DNA from: Candidatus Saccharimonadota bacterium | GTDB lineage: Bacteria; Patescibacteriota; Saccharimonadia; Saccharimonadales; Saccharimonadaceae | Direction of reading: 5' to 3' | DNA: 64,000 nucleotides | NCBI GenBank assembly: GCA_017515205.1 | Contig: JAFWHN010000001.1 | Location: 1 to 64,000 of the forward strand | Part shown: positions 18,261 through 27,534 of the stretch, in pieces | How the letters are laid out: each line of letters begins with the position of its first letter | How positions within the stretch are numbered: position 1 is the first letter of the stretch | The notes under the pieces: model-generated | What the model saw: only the letters and a program-made list of their open reading frames with translations | What the model was told of the DNA's origin: nothing | Database searches by the model: none | Position numbers and translations under genes: made by a program

Positions 18261-19226
18261 CTATTTGTCCCAGTCAAACCCCTCGCCGTAATGACCATAT
18301 TCAGCAGTTTTTTCGTAAATTGGGCGTTTCAAATTCAGGTATTTGATAATGCCATTTGGTGTTAAATCATACCCCGTGATTTCTTCTGGCTTGCCATCAA
18401 CAATTACAGTTTTTTCTAGTGGTTCAGCATAGCCAATTGCGTAGGCTAATCTCACCAAGACTTCATGCGCTTGACGTTTACGAAGATAATCCACGGCAAT
18501 TTTGCGTGCCATATAAGCGGCAGAACGATCTACTTTCGACGGATCTTTACCAGAATAACAACCACCGCCAATTGCTACACGTGGTCCGTAATTGTCTACA
18601 ATCAACTTACGCCCTGTAAGGCCAGTATCCGCATCGAACCCACCTTGATTCCAATCCCCAGCCGGATTGATATGAAGTTCTAATTTTCCGTTTAGTTTTT
18701 GATTTTCGATAAATTCGTGCACAACCGTTTCAAGTTCATCTTTTGGCACATTTTGAAAACTAGCTACGATGGAATCAATTGAACCATCTGGGGCAATGGT
18801 AACTTGAGTTTTACCATCATACGGGTATTTTTCATAAATAAATTGATTTAATCGTCTAGCCAGTATTTCCTCACGTGGTAAAAGCTCGTCTGTTTCGTCG
18901 CAAGCATAGCCGATCATGATTCCCTGATCTCCAGCCCCACCTGTGTCTACGCCTTGTGCAATTTCTGGCGATTGCTTCACGATTTTGGTATGGACTTCTA
19001 TATTATCGCCGGCAATTCTACGTACAATCGCTGGGATATCCACGTCATCAGCTGTAGAAGTAATTTCGCCCGTCACGAACACTACGCCGTGTCCGCCACA
19101 AGTCTCCGCCGCCACACGGGCATTTGGGTCTTTTGCTAAATATGCATCCAGAATTGCATCGCTAATCCGGTCACAAAGTTTATCTGGGTGTTTTGGAGAA
19201 ACACTCTCCGCAGTTCGATAGAACAT
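18261..19226 (-). CDS. metK: S-adenosylmethionine synthetase, short form
   Basis: MetK makes S-adenosylmethionine from methionine and ATP. Hallmarks are SVSPKHPDKLCDRISDA, GGAGDQGIMIGYA (the ATP motif GAGDQG), HINPAGDWNQGG, and GGGCYSGKDPSKVDRSAAYMAR, the P-loop-like motif. At 321 aa it is well short of the usual 380-400. The trimming appears in the central loops (after DELLPREE), while catalytic segments remain. A SAM riboswitch reaches the start codon, matching product feedback control. Confidence 0.93.
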   Translation of the reverse strand: MFYRTAESVSPKHPDKLCDRISDAILDAYLAKDPNARVAAETCGGHGVVFVTGEITSTADDVDIPAIVRRIAGDNIEVHTKIVKQSPEIAQGVDTGGAGDQGIMIGYACDETDELLPREEILARRLNQFIYEKYPYDGKTQVTIAPDGSIDSIVASFQNVPKDELETVVHEFIENQKLNGKLELHINPAGDWNQGGFDADTGLTGRKLIVDNYGPRVAIGGGCYSGKDPSKVDRSAAYMARKIAVDYLRKRQAHEVLVRLAYAIGYAEPLEKTVIVDGKPEEITGYDLTPNGIIKYLNLKRPIYEKTAEYGHYGEGFDWDK

Positions 19227-19318
19227 ATCTTTCCTTTCTGGTCGGAATTACCACCTTGCCCATCGGTAGGTTGGCAGGAGGTCATAGGGCCGCTCCCTCA
19301 CTCCTTCTTGATATTTAG
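19225..19318 (-). promoter_or_regulatory. SAM riboswitch (SAM-I/S-box clan) controlling metK
   Basis: On the minus strand the order of conserved SAM-I elements is visible: GAGGGAGCGGCCCTATGA, then CCTCCTGCCAACC, then AAGGTGGTAATTCC, and finally AGGAAAGATATG. The P1 strands ATATC (about 19311-19315) and GATAT (about 19225-19229) would pair, and the 3' strand runs into the start codon next to the AGGAAAG ribosome-binding site. Ligand binding would therefore mask translation initiation. An upstream TGCTATAAT (19332-19337) starts the transcript. The usual GGTGCTAA is GGTGGTAA here. Confidence 0.8.
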
Positions 19319-19362
19319 TATTAGTATTATGATTATAGCACACAAGGTGGTAAAATGAAAAT

Positions 19363-20595
19363 ATGAAAATTGCGATTTTCTCCGATTGCTATCTGGATTT
19401 AACTGGCGGTATTGTTTCATCAATCAATGCTCAAAAAACCGCTCTGGAAAAAAATGGTCACACAGTCTACGTTTTTAGCACCGGTTATCCAAAAAGCAAA
19501 ACAGAACTAAAAGAATTAAAGAATCAAAATATTTTTGTAGTGCCAAGTTGCAGACATTTTCTTCATGGTATTACACCAGTTTCGCGTCGTCCTAAAATAG
19601 TCGAAGCGTGGTTACTTAAAACTTGTCCTGAGCTAAAAGAATTTGACGTTTTTTATGTGCATTATGAAGCCGGTTGTTCCATCGCAGGACTAAGGCTAGC
19701 TAAAAAACTAGGAATTCCGTCTGTACAAGTCATGCATGGTCGCGAAGACATGGGAGAAAAAAGTTTAATTCCGTTTGGCTTCAGAACTATAGTAGCAGTT
19801 ACGCTGAATGGCTTACACGCTAGTTGTTTACCCCATCCTAAAAAAGTCAAAAAAGATGATTATTTAGCCGATACCTTTGCTAAAGCCAAGATGTGGAACT
19901 TGATGGTTAATCACGCTGTGTTTGCTGATGCACTTATCACTCCATCCGAACATTTTGCGAGGAAACTTGGTCATTATGGTGCCAGAAAAAAAATTTGGAT
20001 TTTACCAAACGGTTTCCCAGACCAAAAATTCCTTAAAAAGCCAAAAGTACGTACTCTAAAAGCTGGTGAAACGCTCAAAATAATTTGGCATTCTCGAGTT
20101 TCTCGCGAAAAACGAATTATGCCATTTTTAGAAACGCTTGAAAAATTGCAAGGAAAATACCATTTAGACGTTTACGGTGATGGTCCAGATTTAAAGCGCG
20201 CAAAAAAATTTGTAAAAGACCACCAATTAGATGTCACCTTTCATGGCAACGCTAGTTTTGAAACAGTGCAAAAAGCTATCCAGGATGCGGATTTAGACGT
20301 ATTAGTTTCATATAATTTTGATGATTATCCGTCCACGCTAGTTGAAGCTGAAGCTGCCGGCTTACCGGTCTTTATTTGTGACCCTGATATGGAAGAAGTC
20401 ATCCCAGCCAAAAGCTACCTTATTTCTAAAAACGAGACGCCTGAAAAAATGGCAGAAAGTTTGAATACCATTTTTGCTCACCCTGACAAAATCGCTAAAA
20501 TGTCCAAAATCATGTTAAAAGAACGTGATGAAGTTTTGATGAGTAATCGCATTAAACTGCTAGAAAAAATTTTTAATGGTATAATAAAAAAATGA
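19363..20595 (+). CDS. Family 4 glycosyltransferase, probably lipid glycosylation
   Basis: The 410-aa GT-B enzyme has the two-domain pattern of GT4: an N-terminal FSDCYLDLTGGIVSSI glycine-rich loop, VMHGRED, and a C-terminal domain with IIWHSRVSREKRI, VYGDGPDLKRA and DYPSTLVEAEAAGLPVF, the EX7E-type nucleotide-sugar site. The sequence resembles glycolipid-forming diacylglycerol glycosyltransferases, and the next gene encodes a CDP-alcohol phosphatidyltransferase, so glycolipid or phosphoglycolipid synthesis is likely. TGGTAAAAT ends 6 nt before the ATG. The genes overlap by ATGA. Confidence 0.8.
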   Translation: MKIAIFSDCYLDLTGGIVSSINAQKTALEKNGHTVYVFSTGYPKSKTELKELKNQNIFVVPSCRHFLHGITPVSRRPKIVEAWLLKTCPELKEFDVFYVHYEAGCSIAGLRLAKKLGIPSVQVMHGREDMGEKSLIPFGFRTIVAVTLNGLHASCLPHPKKVKKDDYLADTFAKAKMWNLMVNHAVFADALITPSEHFARKLGHYGARKKIWILPNGFPDQKFLKKPKVRTLKAGETLKIIWHSRVSREKRIMPFLETLEKLQGKYHLDVYGDGPDLKRAKKFVKDHQLDVTFHGNASFETVQKAIQDADLDVLVSYNFDDYPSTLVEAEAAGLPVFICDPDMEEVIPAKSYLISKNETPEKMAESLNTIFAHPDKIAKMSKIMLKERDEVLMSNRIKLLEKIFNGIIKK

Positions 20596-21227
20596 GATAT
20601 CTGGCAGATCTTTTAACCTTGTCGAGATTGTTCCTCGCCCTAGTTTTATTCATCATATCTTTTACTGGTGGCACGCCTGAAGCGGCATTTGTTATTTTTC
20701 TTACTGCCGAATTTACAGACGCTTTTGATGGCACCTGTGCGCGTAAATGGCCTTTTCCAAAAGACAGAACTCCTAAATATCGTAAATACGCAGCACAATT
20801 TGATATGGTCTCCGATATACTACTCACTAGCGCCCATGTACTTTTCATGACGTTAAGAATCAACTGGATTTTAGGTATTATTATTATTTCTTATTACCTC
20901 TTTTCATCCGTTTGCGGCGATCTTTTGGTTTACGGTAAGATTTTAGGACATCCCGACAACTGTACCAAAAACTCTCTCGCTAGGCGCAATTTCCCACTTG
21001 CTAAAAAAATCATTCTTACACGTCGCTATATTTACACGCTGTGCCTTGGTGTCGTGAATGCCGTAATCCTCTTTGCTACTAATTGGCCAGACCCAGTCAA
21101 ATATGGCTTATTTATATTTGGCTGTTCGATTTTTGTATTCATTTGGTTCTTCTTGCGACAGCGCCGCCAAAATATTTCTCGTGATGCGGTAGAAATTGAA
21201 AAAAAACTTTCCGAGAAAAAGAAATAA
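20592..21227 (+). CDS. CDP-alcohol phosphatidyltransferase family protein
   Basis: A 211-aa polytopic membrane enzyme that would transfer a phosphatidyl group from CDP-diacylglycerol to an alcohol. The catalytic signature DAFDGTCAR followed by FDMVSD is present, although the spacing between its halves is longer than usual and the glycine in the second half appears to be Ala. About five hydrophobic segments are seen. It overlaps the glycosyltransferase by four bases and also has its own TGGTATAAT exactly 6 nt before the ATG, inside the upstream gene, allowing both coupled and independent expression. Confidence 0.8.
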   Translation: MRYLADLLTLSRLFLALVLFIISFTGGTPEAAFVIFLTAEFTDAFDGTCARKWPFPKDRTPKYRKYAAQFDMVSDILLTSAHVLFMTLRINWILGIIIISYYLFSSVCGDLLVYGKILGHPDNCTKNSLARRNFPLAKKIILTRRYIYTLCLGVVNAVILFATNWPDPVKYGLFIFGCSIFVFIWFFLRQRRQNISRDAVEIEKKLSEKKK

Positions 21228-22007
21228 CTATTTAATGATGGCATTTATCGTGGCATCCACGAAGTTATTTGGATTATATAAATTCATCGCTACAACTTTA
21301 GCCGCTAATTCCCCACTCCAAATAGTAATCGTTGAATAACCAGATTTTTCGAGTGCCAAAGCTTTTACAGTGCCATTTTCTGCAATCAATATTTGATCAT
21401 TATTTAGCGTCATGATTGCTATTGGATAACTTAAAGTAAACTTATGAAGAATTTCTGCCACTTGCATTAGAGACTGCGACATCAAAAGCATCTTAGGGTA
21501 ATAGACGGCTTTTAGGAGTTTTTGAAGTTGCACCAGACTAGCAAATATAATTAAGTTTTCATTCATCAAAAGCTTTTCGGGCCTATATTCTGCTACTAAA
21601 TCTACACTATCCCTAGTTAAAACCGTCATTTTGTCGGTAGCTTCACACGCGCTTGAAATAGCTTGGCCGGTGACATTATTGCGTGATAAATCACCTAGTA
21701 CTAAATTAAAGTCAGCAGTATTAAATGCATCACGTAATAATTGGCTATCTGCTATTGAGCCCGATTCGGTCGCCGATACAAAACAAAAATTTGGCAGTGG
21801 GGGTAATTTATTCTTCAATTTTTCTGGTAGTACCATACGCACTTCTTCTAAAGGATATTTTTCGGTTAAAAACTCTGCTGTTTTGATTTCGGTGCGAAAG
21901 TTTTGAACGCTACCACCGATAACATTAACTTTTCCCTGTTTTTGCTCAGGAATATTCCAACTTAAATCTTCGGCCGGGATTGCATCAATTTTTTCAAAAA
22001 ACTCCAT
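21228..22007 (-). CDS. YjeF C-terminal-like carbohydrate kinase (NAD(P)HX dehydratase-like)
   Basis: The 259-aa protein resembles the ribokinase-like ADP/ATP-dependent NAD(P)H-hydrate dehydratase fold: GKVNVIGGSVQNFRTE near residue 25, NLVLGDLSRNN near 103, TVLTRDSVDLV near 128. The catalytic GTGDxLAG motif of true dehydratases is not evident: the corresponding C-terminal part reads TITIWSGELAAKVVAM. It may therefore be a degenerate or altered-specificity relative. It is downstream of xth with a one-base overlap. Confidence 0.5.
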   Translation of the reverse strand: MEFFEKIDAIPAEDLSWNIPEQKQGKVNVIGGSVQNFRTEIKTAEFLTEKYPLEEVRMVLPEKLKNKLPPLPNFCFVSATESGSIADSQLLRDAFNTADFNLVLGDLSRNNVTGQAISSACEATDKMTVLTRDSVDLVAEYRPEKLLMNENLIIFASLVQLQKLLKAVYYPKMLLMSQSLMQVAEILHKFTLSYPIAIMTLNNDQILIAENGTVKALALEKSGYSTITIWSGELAAKVVAMNLYNPNNFVDATINAIIK

Positions 22008-22792
22008 TAGAACTCCAATTCAATAACAACCGGACAATGGTCCGATCCAGTTACGTCGTCATATATATCTGCGGATTTTAAAACTGGTAACAAACTTTTT
22101 GAAACGAAGAAATAATCAATTCGCCAACCCACATTATTGGCGCGCGCATGTCCCCAATGACTCCACCAAGTATAACGGACTTCCCGTGGGTGTAATTCTC
22201 GGAATGAATCCACTAGACCAGCACTAATCATATTTGTGATTCCTTGTCGCTCTTCGTCCGTAAAACCAGCTGAATGGTGATTAGTGTCAGGCCTTGCAAT
22301 ATCTATTTCAGCATGCGCCGCGTTAAAATCACCACAGACTATTACGGGTTTAGTTTTTTCCAATTCCTTCAAATATTTTAAGAATTCTGGATCCCACAGT
22401 TTCTCGCGCAGCTTCAATCGCTCTAGTTCATTTTTGGAATTCGGTGTATAAACATCCACTAGGAAAAATTTTTCGAATTCTGCTGTTAGCACGCGTCCTT
22501 CTGTTAAAGGATCGCCAAATTGGTCTTTAAATTCTAATTCAGTCGGCAAATTATTACGGGTTGATAAAGGTTTAATTTTAGTAAAAATTGCTGTGCCAGA
22601 ATATCCTGCGCGCTCTGCTGAATTCCAAATTTCTTCATATTCCGGTAAATCAATTTCGGCTTGACCTTGCTTCGCTTTGGTTTCTTGTAGACACAAAATA
22701 TCAGGGTCATATTGGTTGATAAAATCTTGTAGAGCCCCTTTTCTGATTACCGCCCTGAGACCGTTTACATTCCACGAGCAAATTCTAAGCAT
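22007..22792 (-). CDS. xth: Exodeoxyribonuclease III / AP endonuclease
   Basis: Base-excision-repair nuclease of the ExoIII family, 261 aa. Motifs: CSWNVNGLRA, LCLQETKA (catalytic Glu), DVYTPNS, CGDFNAAHAEIDIARP, WWSHWGHARANNVGWRIDYF and TGSDHCPV (catalytic Asp-His). The start at 22792 (MLRICSW) is supported by AGGGGAAG just upstream, which lies inside the end of smpB. The two genes overlap by eight bases and are probably translated from one message. Confidence 0.93.
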   Translation of the reverse strand: MLRICSWNVNGLRAVIRKGALQDFINQYDPDILCLQETKAKQGQAEIDLPEYEEIWNSAERAGYSGTAIFTKIKPLSTRNNLPTELEFKDQFGDPLTEGRVLTAEFEKFFLVDVYTPNSKNELERLKLREKLWDPEFLKYLKELEKTKPVIVCGDFNAAHAEIDIARPDTNHHSAGFTDEERQGITNMISAGLVDSFRELHPREVRYTWWSHWGHARANNVGWRIDYFFVSKSLLPVLKSADIYDDVTGSDHCPVVIELEF

Positions 22793-23201
22793 ATCTTCCC
22801 CTTTCAATATCGCGTTTTTTAATAGTTTCGCGCTTATCATATTTTTTCTTACCCTTACCTACCGCAATGACTAATTTGATGTGGCGTGAACCACCTAAAA
22901 GCTTTACGGGCACAATTGTCGAACCTGCAACTTTAGCACGTTCCATAGCAGCAATTTGTTTTTTTGTAGCTAAAAGCTTGATATTTCTTGCTGTATCAGC
23001 TCCTAAAGTCAAATTATTTAACCACAGTTCAGAATTTCGAATCGTTACGAATGAGCCTTTCAATTGCACATGATGATCGCGGATTGAACGTACCTCCGAC
23101 CCAGCCAAAACCATACCCACCGTCAGCTCGTCACTTAACGCGTAATCATAGCTGGCTTTGCGATTCACCGTCACGTTATCCGAAACTCTTTTTTTCTTCA
23201 T
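22785..23201 (-). CDS. smpB: SsrA-binding protein SmpB
   Basis: SmpB delivers tmRNA to stalled ribosomes in trans-translation. The 138-aa protein shows NRKASYDYAL, GMVLAGSEVRSIRDHHVQLKGSFV, LLATKKQI and the basic tail GKKKYDKRETIKKRDIERG. The tmRNA gene itself is not seen in the window. TGGTATAAT with a 6-nt gap precedes the ATG, so the smpB-xth message is probably leaderless. Confidence 0.95.
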   Translation of the reverse strand: MKKKRVSDNVTVNRKASYDYALSDELTVGMVLAGSEVRSIRDHHVQLKGSFVTIRNSELWLNNLTLGADTARNIKLLATKKQIAAMERAKVAGSTIVPVKLLGGSRHIKLVIAVGKGKKKYDKRETIKKRDIERGRYA

Positions 23202-23255
23202 AAATTCATTATACCACTTAGAGGCATCTACCGCTATTACCGCTTATTAGACGAT

Positions 23256-26200
23256 CTAGCAAACTTTGACTTTATCCTCGCCTACTAATTCACGTAGTTT
23301 ATTTAAGAGTTCTTCCGAAGCCTCTACTTTAAATGGCATTTTGAGCGGTTTTTTGGTTTCCCCTTCTTTTATTACGAGCACTACTTCTTGTATCCCCAAA
23401 TATAAATCAGCTAGTTTACGAATCGCAGTTAGAGTTTTTGTATCCGTAGCATCCTCCACTAATATATATAATCTTTCTTTACGGGGGTCCTTAGGCGGTT
23501 CTTTCACGACAGGTGGCTCATTCGATTTTTCGTCATAAGCCTTAGTTGCTACATTAAAGCCTCTGTATACTTTTTTCGTCGACGGACCACTCTTTCCAGG
23601 CGCTGCGACTGGCGCTGACAGTTTAGCACCAGTTGAAACATATGATTCCAGTAAATCATCGGACACTAACTCAACCGTTTCGGCGAGTAGCTTTACATCA
23701 GAAGTGGTGCGGCCATCCTTGTCTTTAGCATTTACGCGCCCGCTTACACGCACCACGTTATCAATTTCAAGTTTCCCACCACAATCGGCAAAGACCGAAG
23801 GAAAAACAATAAACTCAGTTTCGTCAGTCTTGTTTTCAATTTTGACAAAAGCCATTTTGTCGCCTTTTTTAGTAAGAATAGTGCGAACATTGGTGATAAT
23901 CCCGCCAATCGTCACTAGTTTACCGTCGTTCTCTTCCGAAACAAAGCTCATTGGGTGAGTTTGCTCTTCGAAATAAGTATCGTATTTATCTAATGGGTGA
24001 GCCGAAAGATAGAGCCCCATTAAATCTCTCTCCCACATCAGCTGCTCTTTTTCCGGAAATTGCGTCGGCGCTGATTTGATTTCTACTTCTGGCACAGCAC
24101 CTACTTCGCCCATCATTCCAAACAAATCAGTTTGGCCAGAGCCTACATCTTTTTGAATTTTAGCGCCATAAGCCTGGATTGCTTCTAGATTGAATAACAA
24201 ATCTGACCTCGAAGCTCCAAATCGATCGAAAGCACCAGTTTTAATTGCGGCTTCCCAAGATTTCTTGTTGAACTTGGTTGAATCTACCCTCTTAGCAAAA
24301 TCACACACCGATTTAAACGGTCCATTTTTATCGCGCTCTGGAATGACGATATCCTCCACCAGAGACTTCCCCATGTTTTTAATGCCAGAAAGACCAAACC
24401 GAATAGTGTTTTCGCCTCCTACAATCCCAAAATCACCATATGATTGATTAATGTCCGGGCCAAGTACTTTGAGCCCCATTTTTTTACATTCCGCAATCTC
24501 AATTGCGAGACGATCTGTCCAACGCATATCTGCCGTCATTAAAGCCGCCATAAAAGCATCTGGATAATGCGCCTTCAAATATGCCGTCCAGTAAGCAATC
24601 ATTGCATAACACGCAGCGTGTGATTTATTAAAGCAATAGTTTGCAAAGTCTAACAGCTGTGACCAAAATTTTTCGGCTATTTCCTCAGTAGCCCCACCGA
24701 TTTCCACCGCACCTTTGATAAATTCTGGCTTTACCTTCTTCATCAAATCAATTTTCTTTTTTCCTACTGCCTTGCGTAAAGTATCGGCCTGACCGCCAGT
24801 AAACCCACACCATTCCTTCGAAATCTGCATGAACTGTTCCTGATAAATCAAAATGCCGTAAGTATTTTTCAAAGAATTCTCTAGCCCAGGGTGCAAATAA
24901 GTAATCTTCTCTTCACCGTGTTTACGACGAATAAATGAATCGATAAACTGCATTGGTCCTGGACGATAAAGCGCCACCATAGCGATGATATCTTCAAAAG
25001 TTGAAGCTTTCAAATCTTTTAAATAGCGTTTCATACCGGCCGATTCTAGCTGGAATACGCCAGTAGTCTCAGCGCGTTGTAAAAGCTCATAAGTTTTCTT
25101 ATCATCAAGTGGTAAAGAAGATAGATTAATATCATCATGGTAAACTTTGCGAATCATTCTGAGCGCATTATTAATGACCGAAAGGTTAGATAATCCCAGA
25201 AAGTCCATTTTAAGCAGTCCTAATTCCTCAACTTGACCCATTGGAAACTGCGCCGCGATAGGACCTTTCGCCGAAACCTCAAGTGGTAAGAATTTAACCA
25301 AATCGTCTGGCGCAATAATCACACCGCAGGCGTGAACTCCATGGTTTCGAATCGTTCCCTCCAGTCTTGAAGCAAAGTCTATTACTTCCTTTGAAGTTGG
25401 ATTAGTCTCGTATTCTTGCTTTAAGTCGGGCACTTCTTTAATCGCATCTGCCAAGTGCACATGGTGTCCTTGCACCGGATCTGGCACCATTTTAGCTAAG
25501 CGATCCGCTTCAGCATATGGTACTTCTAGCACCCTTGCTACGTCACGCACGGCGTTTTTAGCCATCATTTTACCAAATGTCGCAATATTTGACACGCGGC
25601 CTTTGCCATATTTTTCAGTACAGTATTCAATCACTTCATCCCGCCTAGTATCCTGAATATCGGTATCGATATCTGGCATACTAATACGGTCTGGATTCAA
25701 AAATCTTTCAAACAGCAAGTCATATTTTAAAGGATCTAGCTCGGTAATCCTCAAAGCATAAGCCAAAATTGAACCAGCCGCTGAACCTCTACCTGGCCCA
25801 TAGACGATTCTCTTTGATTTACCCCAGTTAATGAAATCCTGTACAATCAAAAAGTAGCCATTATAGCCCATCTTATCGACTACCGAAAGTTCATAATCAA
25901 TTCGAGGCAAAACTTTGTGCAAATCGTCTCGTTTTTTATCTACTTCAGTTAAAATTTGGCGGCATTCTTTAATACTTAGTTTTTCTGTTTCTTCCAGTTT
26001 TTTACCACCATAACGATAGACAAGACCTTGAAAGACTAACTTGTCTAGATAAGTCTTTTCGTCCTCACCTTTTGGTACCGGAAACTTTGGAATCAAAATC
26101 CGCCCAAGCTGTAAATCCACATTACAACGGTCAGCAATTTTCTTAGTGTTTAGTACCGCTTCAGGGCAAGTTTTCTCCCAGTGTTTGATAATTTCTTCCG

Positions 26201-26972
26201 CCGGAATCACATGGAGATCAAAATCCTTCAGAGTCATGCGATTTTTATCCGACAAATTCGCTGCCGTACCCACACAGAGCAAAACTTCATGTGCATCTTG
26301 GTCTTCTTTTCTCAAATAGTGTGCGTCGCAAGTTACTACTAACGGCAAGCCTAACTCTTTGGCGTGCGCCATATGCCAATCGTTGACCTTTTTCTGCTCT
26401 TCGGAATGAGTAGAAGACAGTGGATGTCCGTGATCTTGCATTTCCAAATAGAAACGGTCTTTAAAAACATTGCGATACCAATCAATTAGCTCTAGAGCTC
26501 TTTTATCATCGTCAGCTCGGATTGCCTCTGAAATTTCTGAGCCCATACACCCAGACAAACAAATAATGCCCTCGTTATATTTTTCTAATTCACTATGGTC
26601 AGTACGTGGTTTGTAGTATTTACCGTTTACTTCGGCATTACTCATAATCCGACACAGGTTTTCAAAACCTTTGTTGTTCATGGCTAGAAGCGTGATATGA
26701 AACCTTTGCTTATCATGCGCCGGATCACGGTCGGTCATTTTGCGGGCTGCCACATAAGCTTCCAAACCCAAAATTGGCTTGATGCCAGCCGCATTACATT
26801 CTTTATATAGCTCAACCAACCCAGACATCGTGCCGTGGTCAGTCACCGCCACCGCCTCCATTCCGTCTTCTTTTACAAATTTGACTAATTCCGGAACTTT
26901 GGTCAGCCCATCCAGAAGCGAATAGTGCGTGTGATTGTGTAAATGCACAAAATCACTAGGCTTCAGGCTCAT
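23256..26972 (-). CDS. dnaE: DNA polymerase III alpha subunit
   Basis: Main replicative polymerase, 1238 aa. The N-terminal PHP domain has HLHNHTHYSLLDG and VAVTDHGTMSG. The polymerase core has YGPGRGSAAGSILAYAL and the catalytic PDIDTDIQDTRRDEVIEY. A tandem HhH and OB region follows (LVTIGGIITNVRTILTKKGDKMAFVKI). The last 150 residues after a Pro/Lys linker are a divergent C-terminal domain. It overlaps the small upstream gene by ATGA. Confidence 0.96.
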   Translation of the reverse strand: MSLKPSDFVHLHNHTHYSLLDGLTKVPELVKFVKEDGMEAVAVTDHGTMSGLVELYKECNAAGIKPILGLEAYVAARKMTDRDPAHDKQRFHITLLAMNNKGFENLCRIMSNAEVNGKYYKPRTDHSELEKYNEGIICLSGCMGSEISEAIRADDDKRALELIDWYRNVFKDRFYLEMQDHGHPLSSTHSEEQKKVNDWHMAHAKELGLPLVVTCDAHYLRKEDQDAHEVLLCVGTAANLSDKNRMTLKDFDLHVIPAEEIIKHWEKTCPEAVLNTKKIADRCNVDLQLGRILIPKFPVPKGEDEKTYLDKLVFQGLVYRYGGKKLEETEKLSIKECRQILTEVDKKRDDLHKVLPRIDYELSVVDKMGYNGYFLIVQDFINWGKSKRIVYGPGRGSAAGSILAYALRITELDPLKYDLLFERFLNPDRISMPDIDTDIQDTRRDEVIEYCTEKYGKGRVSNIATFGKMMAKNAVRDVARVLEVPYAEADRLAKMVPDPVQGHHVHLADAIKEVPDLKQEYETNPTSKEVIDFASRLEGTIRNHGVHACGVIIAPDDLVKFLPLEVSAKGPIAAQFPMGQVEELGLLKMDFLGLSNLSVINNALRMIRKVYHDDINLSSLPLDDKKTYELLQRAETTGVFQLESAGMKRYLKDLKASTFEDIIAMVALYRPGPMQFIDSFIRRKHGEEKITYLHPGLENSLKNTYGILIYQEQFMQISKEWCGFTGGQADTLRKAVGKKKIDLMKKVKPEFIKGAVEIGGATEEIAEKFWSQLLDFANYCFNKSHAACYAMIAYWTAYLKAHYPDAFMAALMTADMRWTDRLAIEIAECKKMGLKVLGPDINQSYGDFGIVGGENTIRFGLSGIKNMGKSLVEDIVIPERDKNGPFKSVCDFAKRVDSTKFNKKSWEAAIKTGAFDRFGASRSDLLFNLEAIQAYGAKIQKDVGSGQTDLFGMMGEVGAVPEVEIKSAPTQFPEKEQLMWERDLMGLYLSAHPLDKYDTYFEEQTHPMSFVSEENDGKLVTIGGIITNVRTILTKKGDKMAFVKIENKTDETEFIVFPSVFADCGGKLEIDNVVRVSGRVNAKDKDGRTTSDVKLLAETVELVSDDLLESYVSTGAKLSAPVAAPGKSGPSTKKVYRGFNVATKAYDEKSNEPPVVKEPPKDPRKERLYILVEDATDTKTLTAIRKLADLYLGIQEVVLVIKEGETKKPLKMPFKVEASEELLNKLRELVGEDKVKVC

Positions 26973-27223
26973 TTCTTCTCGCTAGTTTTGGTTGCCTTTT
27001 TAGGAGTTTCAGTTTTCTTTTCACTTGGCTTCGGTTCTTCTTCGCACTCACATTTTTTGCCACATTCGCACTCTTCCCCACATCCACATTCGTTCTCTTC
27101 TAAATCTTCATCATCCGATTTAGTTTTTTCACTAATGAATTTACCGGCAATCGCTCCAGCGGCTGCACCAAGTAATGCTCCTAAAAAGAATTTGCCCGCT
27201 CCGCTTTTATTTTTTTCCGTCAT
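26969..27223 (-). CDS. Small glycine-zipper membrane protein with Cys-rich acidic tail
   Basis: An 84-aa YtxH-like protein: one short hydrophobic glycine-zipper helix (FFLGALLGAAAGAIAGKF, about 12-29) and a soluble tail with six Cys in alternating Glu context (ECGCGEECECGKKCECEEE), ending Lys/Thr-rich. The Cys cluster is unusual for YtxH proteins and could bind metal or form disulfides; this is inference. It is translationally coupled to dnaE (ATGA) and overlaps the preceding membrane-protein gene. Confidence 0.7.
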   Translation of the reverse strand: MTEKNKSGAGKFFLGALLGAAAGAIAGKFISEKTKSDDEDLEENECGCGEECECGKKCECEEEPKPSEKKTETPKKATKTSEKK

Positions 27224-27494
27224 CTTTTTCTCCTTTCTCTTTCATTTTCTCTTTCAATTTAGGATTAATGTATTTGTTTACAAACATTTCCATCGTACCG
27301 CCAATCGAAGTCATGCCTTTGACATTAGAAACGATGCCGTTAGTATTTTTGGCGATGTCTTTTCCTTCAATCGCGACTTCCTTTAGCTCCTTGCTCAAGT
27401 CGATTAGTTTGATAATCAAAATAATGCCGACTACTAGAAAGATAAAAAGCGTCACGCTAAGAATCGCTACTAGTATCCATTCAGCTATATTCAT
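27207..27494 (-). CDS. Small single-pass membrane protein, 95 aa
   Basis: An N-terminal transmembrane helix (about 6-30, ILVAILSVTLFIFLVVGIILIIKL) is followed by a helical, lysine-rich tail. The layout resembles DUF948-type or YtxG-like proteins often encoded next to YtxH-like proteins, which fits the next gene. AGGAGG precedes the ATG and TGCTATAAT lies about 18 nt upstream. It heads a three-gene run into dnaE. Confidence 0.65.
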   Translation of the reverse strand: MNIAEWILVAILSVTLFIFLVVGIILIIKLIDLSKELKEVAIEGKDIAKNTNGIVSNVKGMTSIGGTMEMFVNKYINPKLKEKMKEKGEKDDGKK

Positions 27495-27534
27495 TCTTCC
27501 TCCTTTTCTTTATTATAGCACTTAAGAACAGCTT

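Noticed and set aside
20592..20595. Alternative genetic code (UGA as Gly) as in some CPR lineages
   Set aside because: UGA clearly ends genes here, for example at ATGA overlaps, and the conserved proteins need no in-frame UGA.
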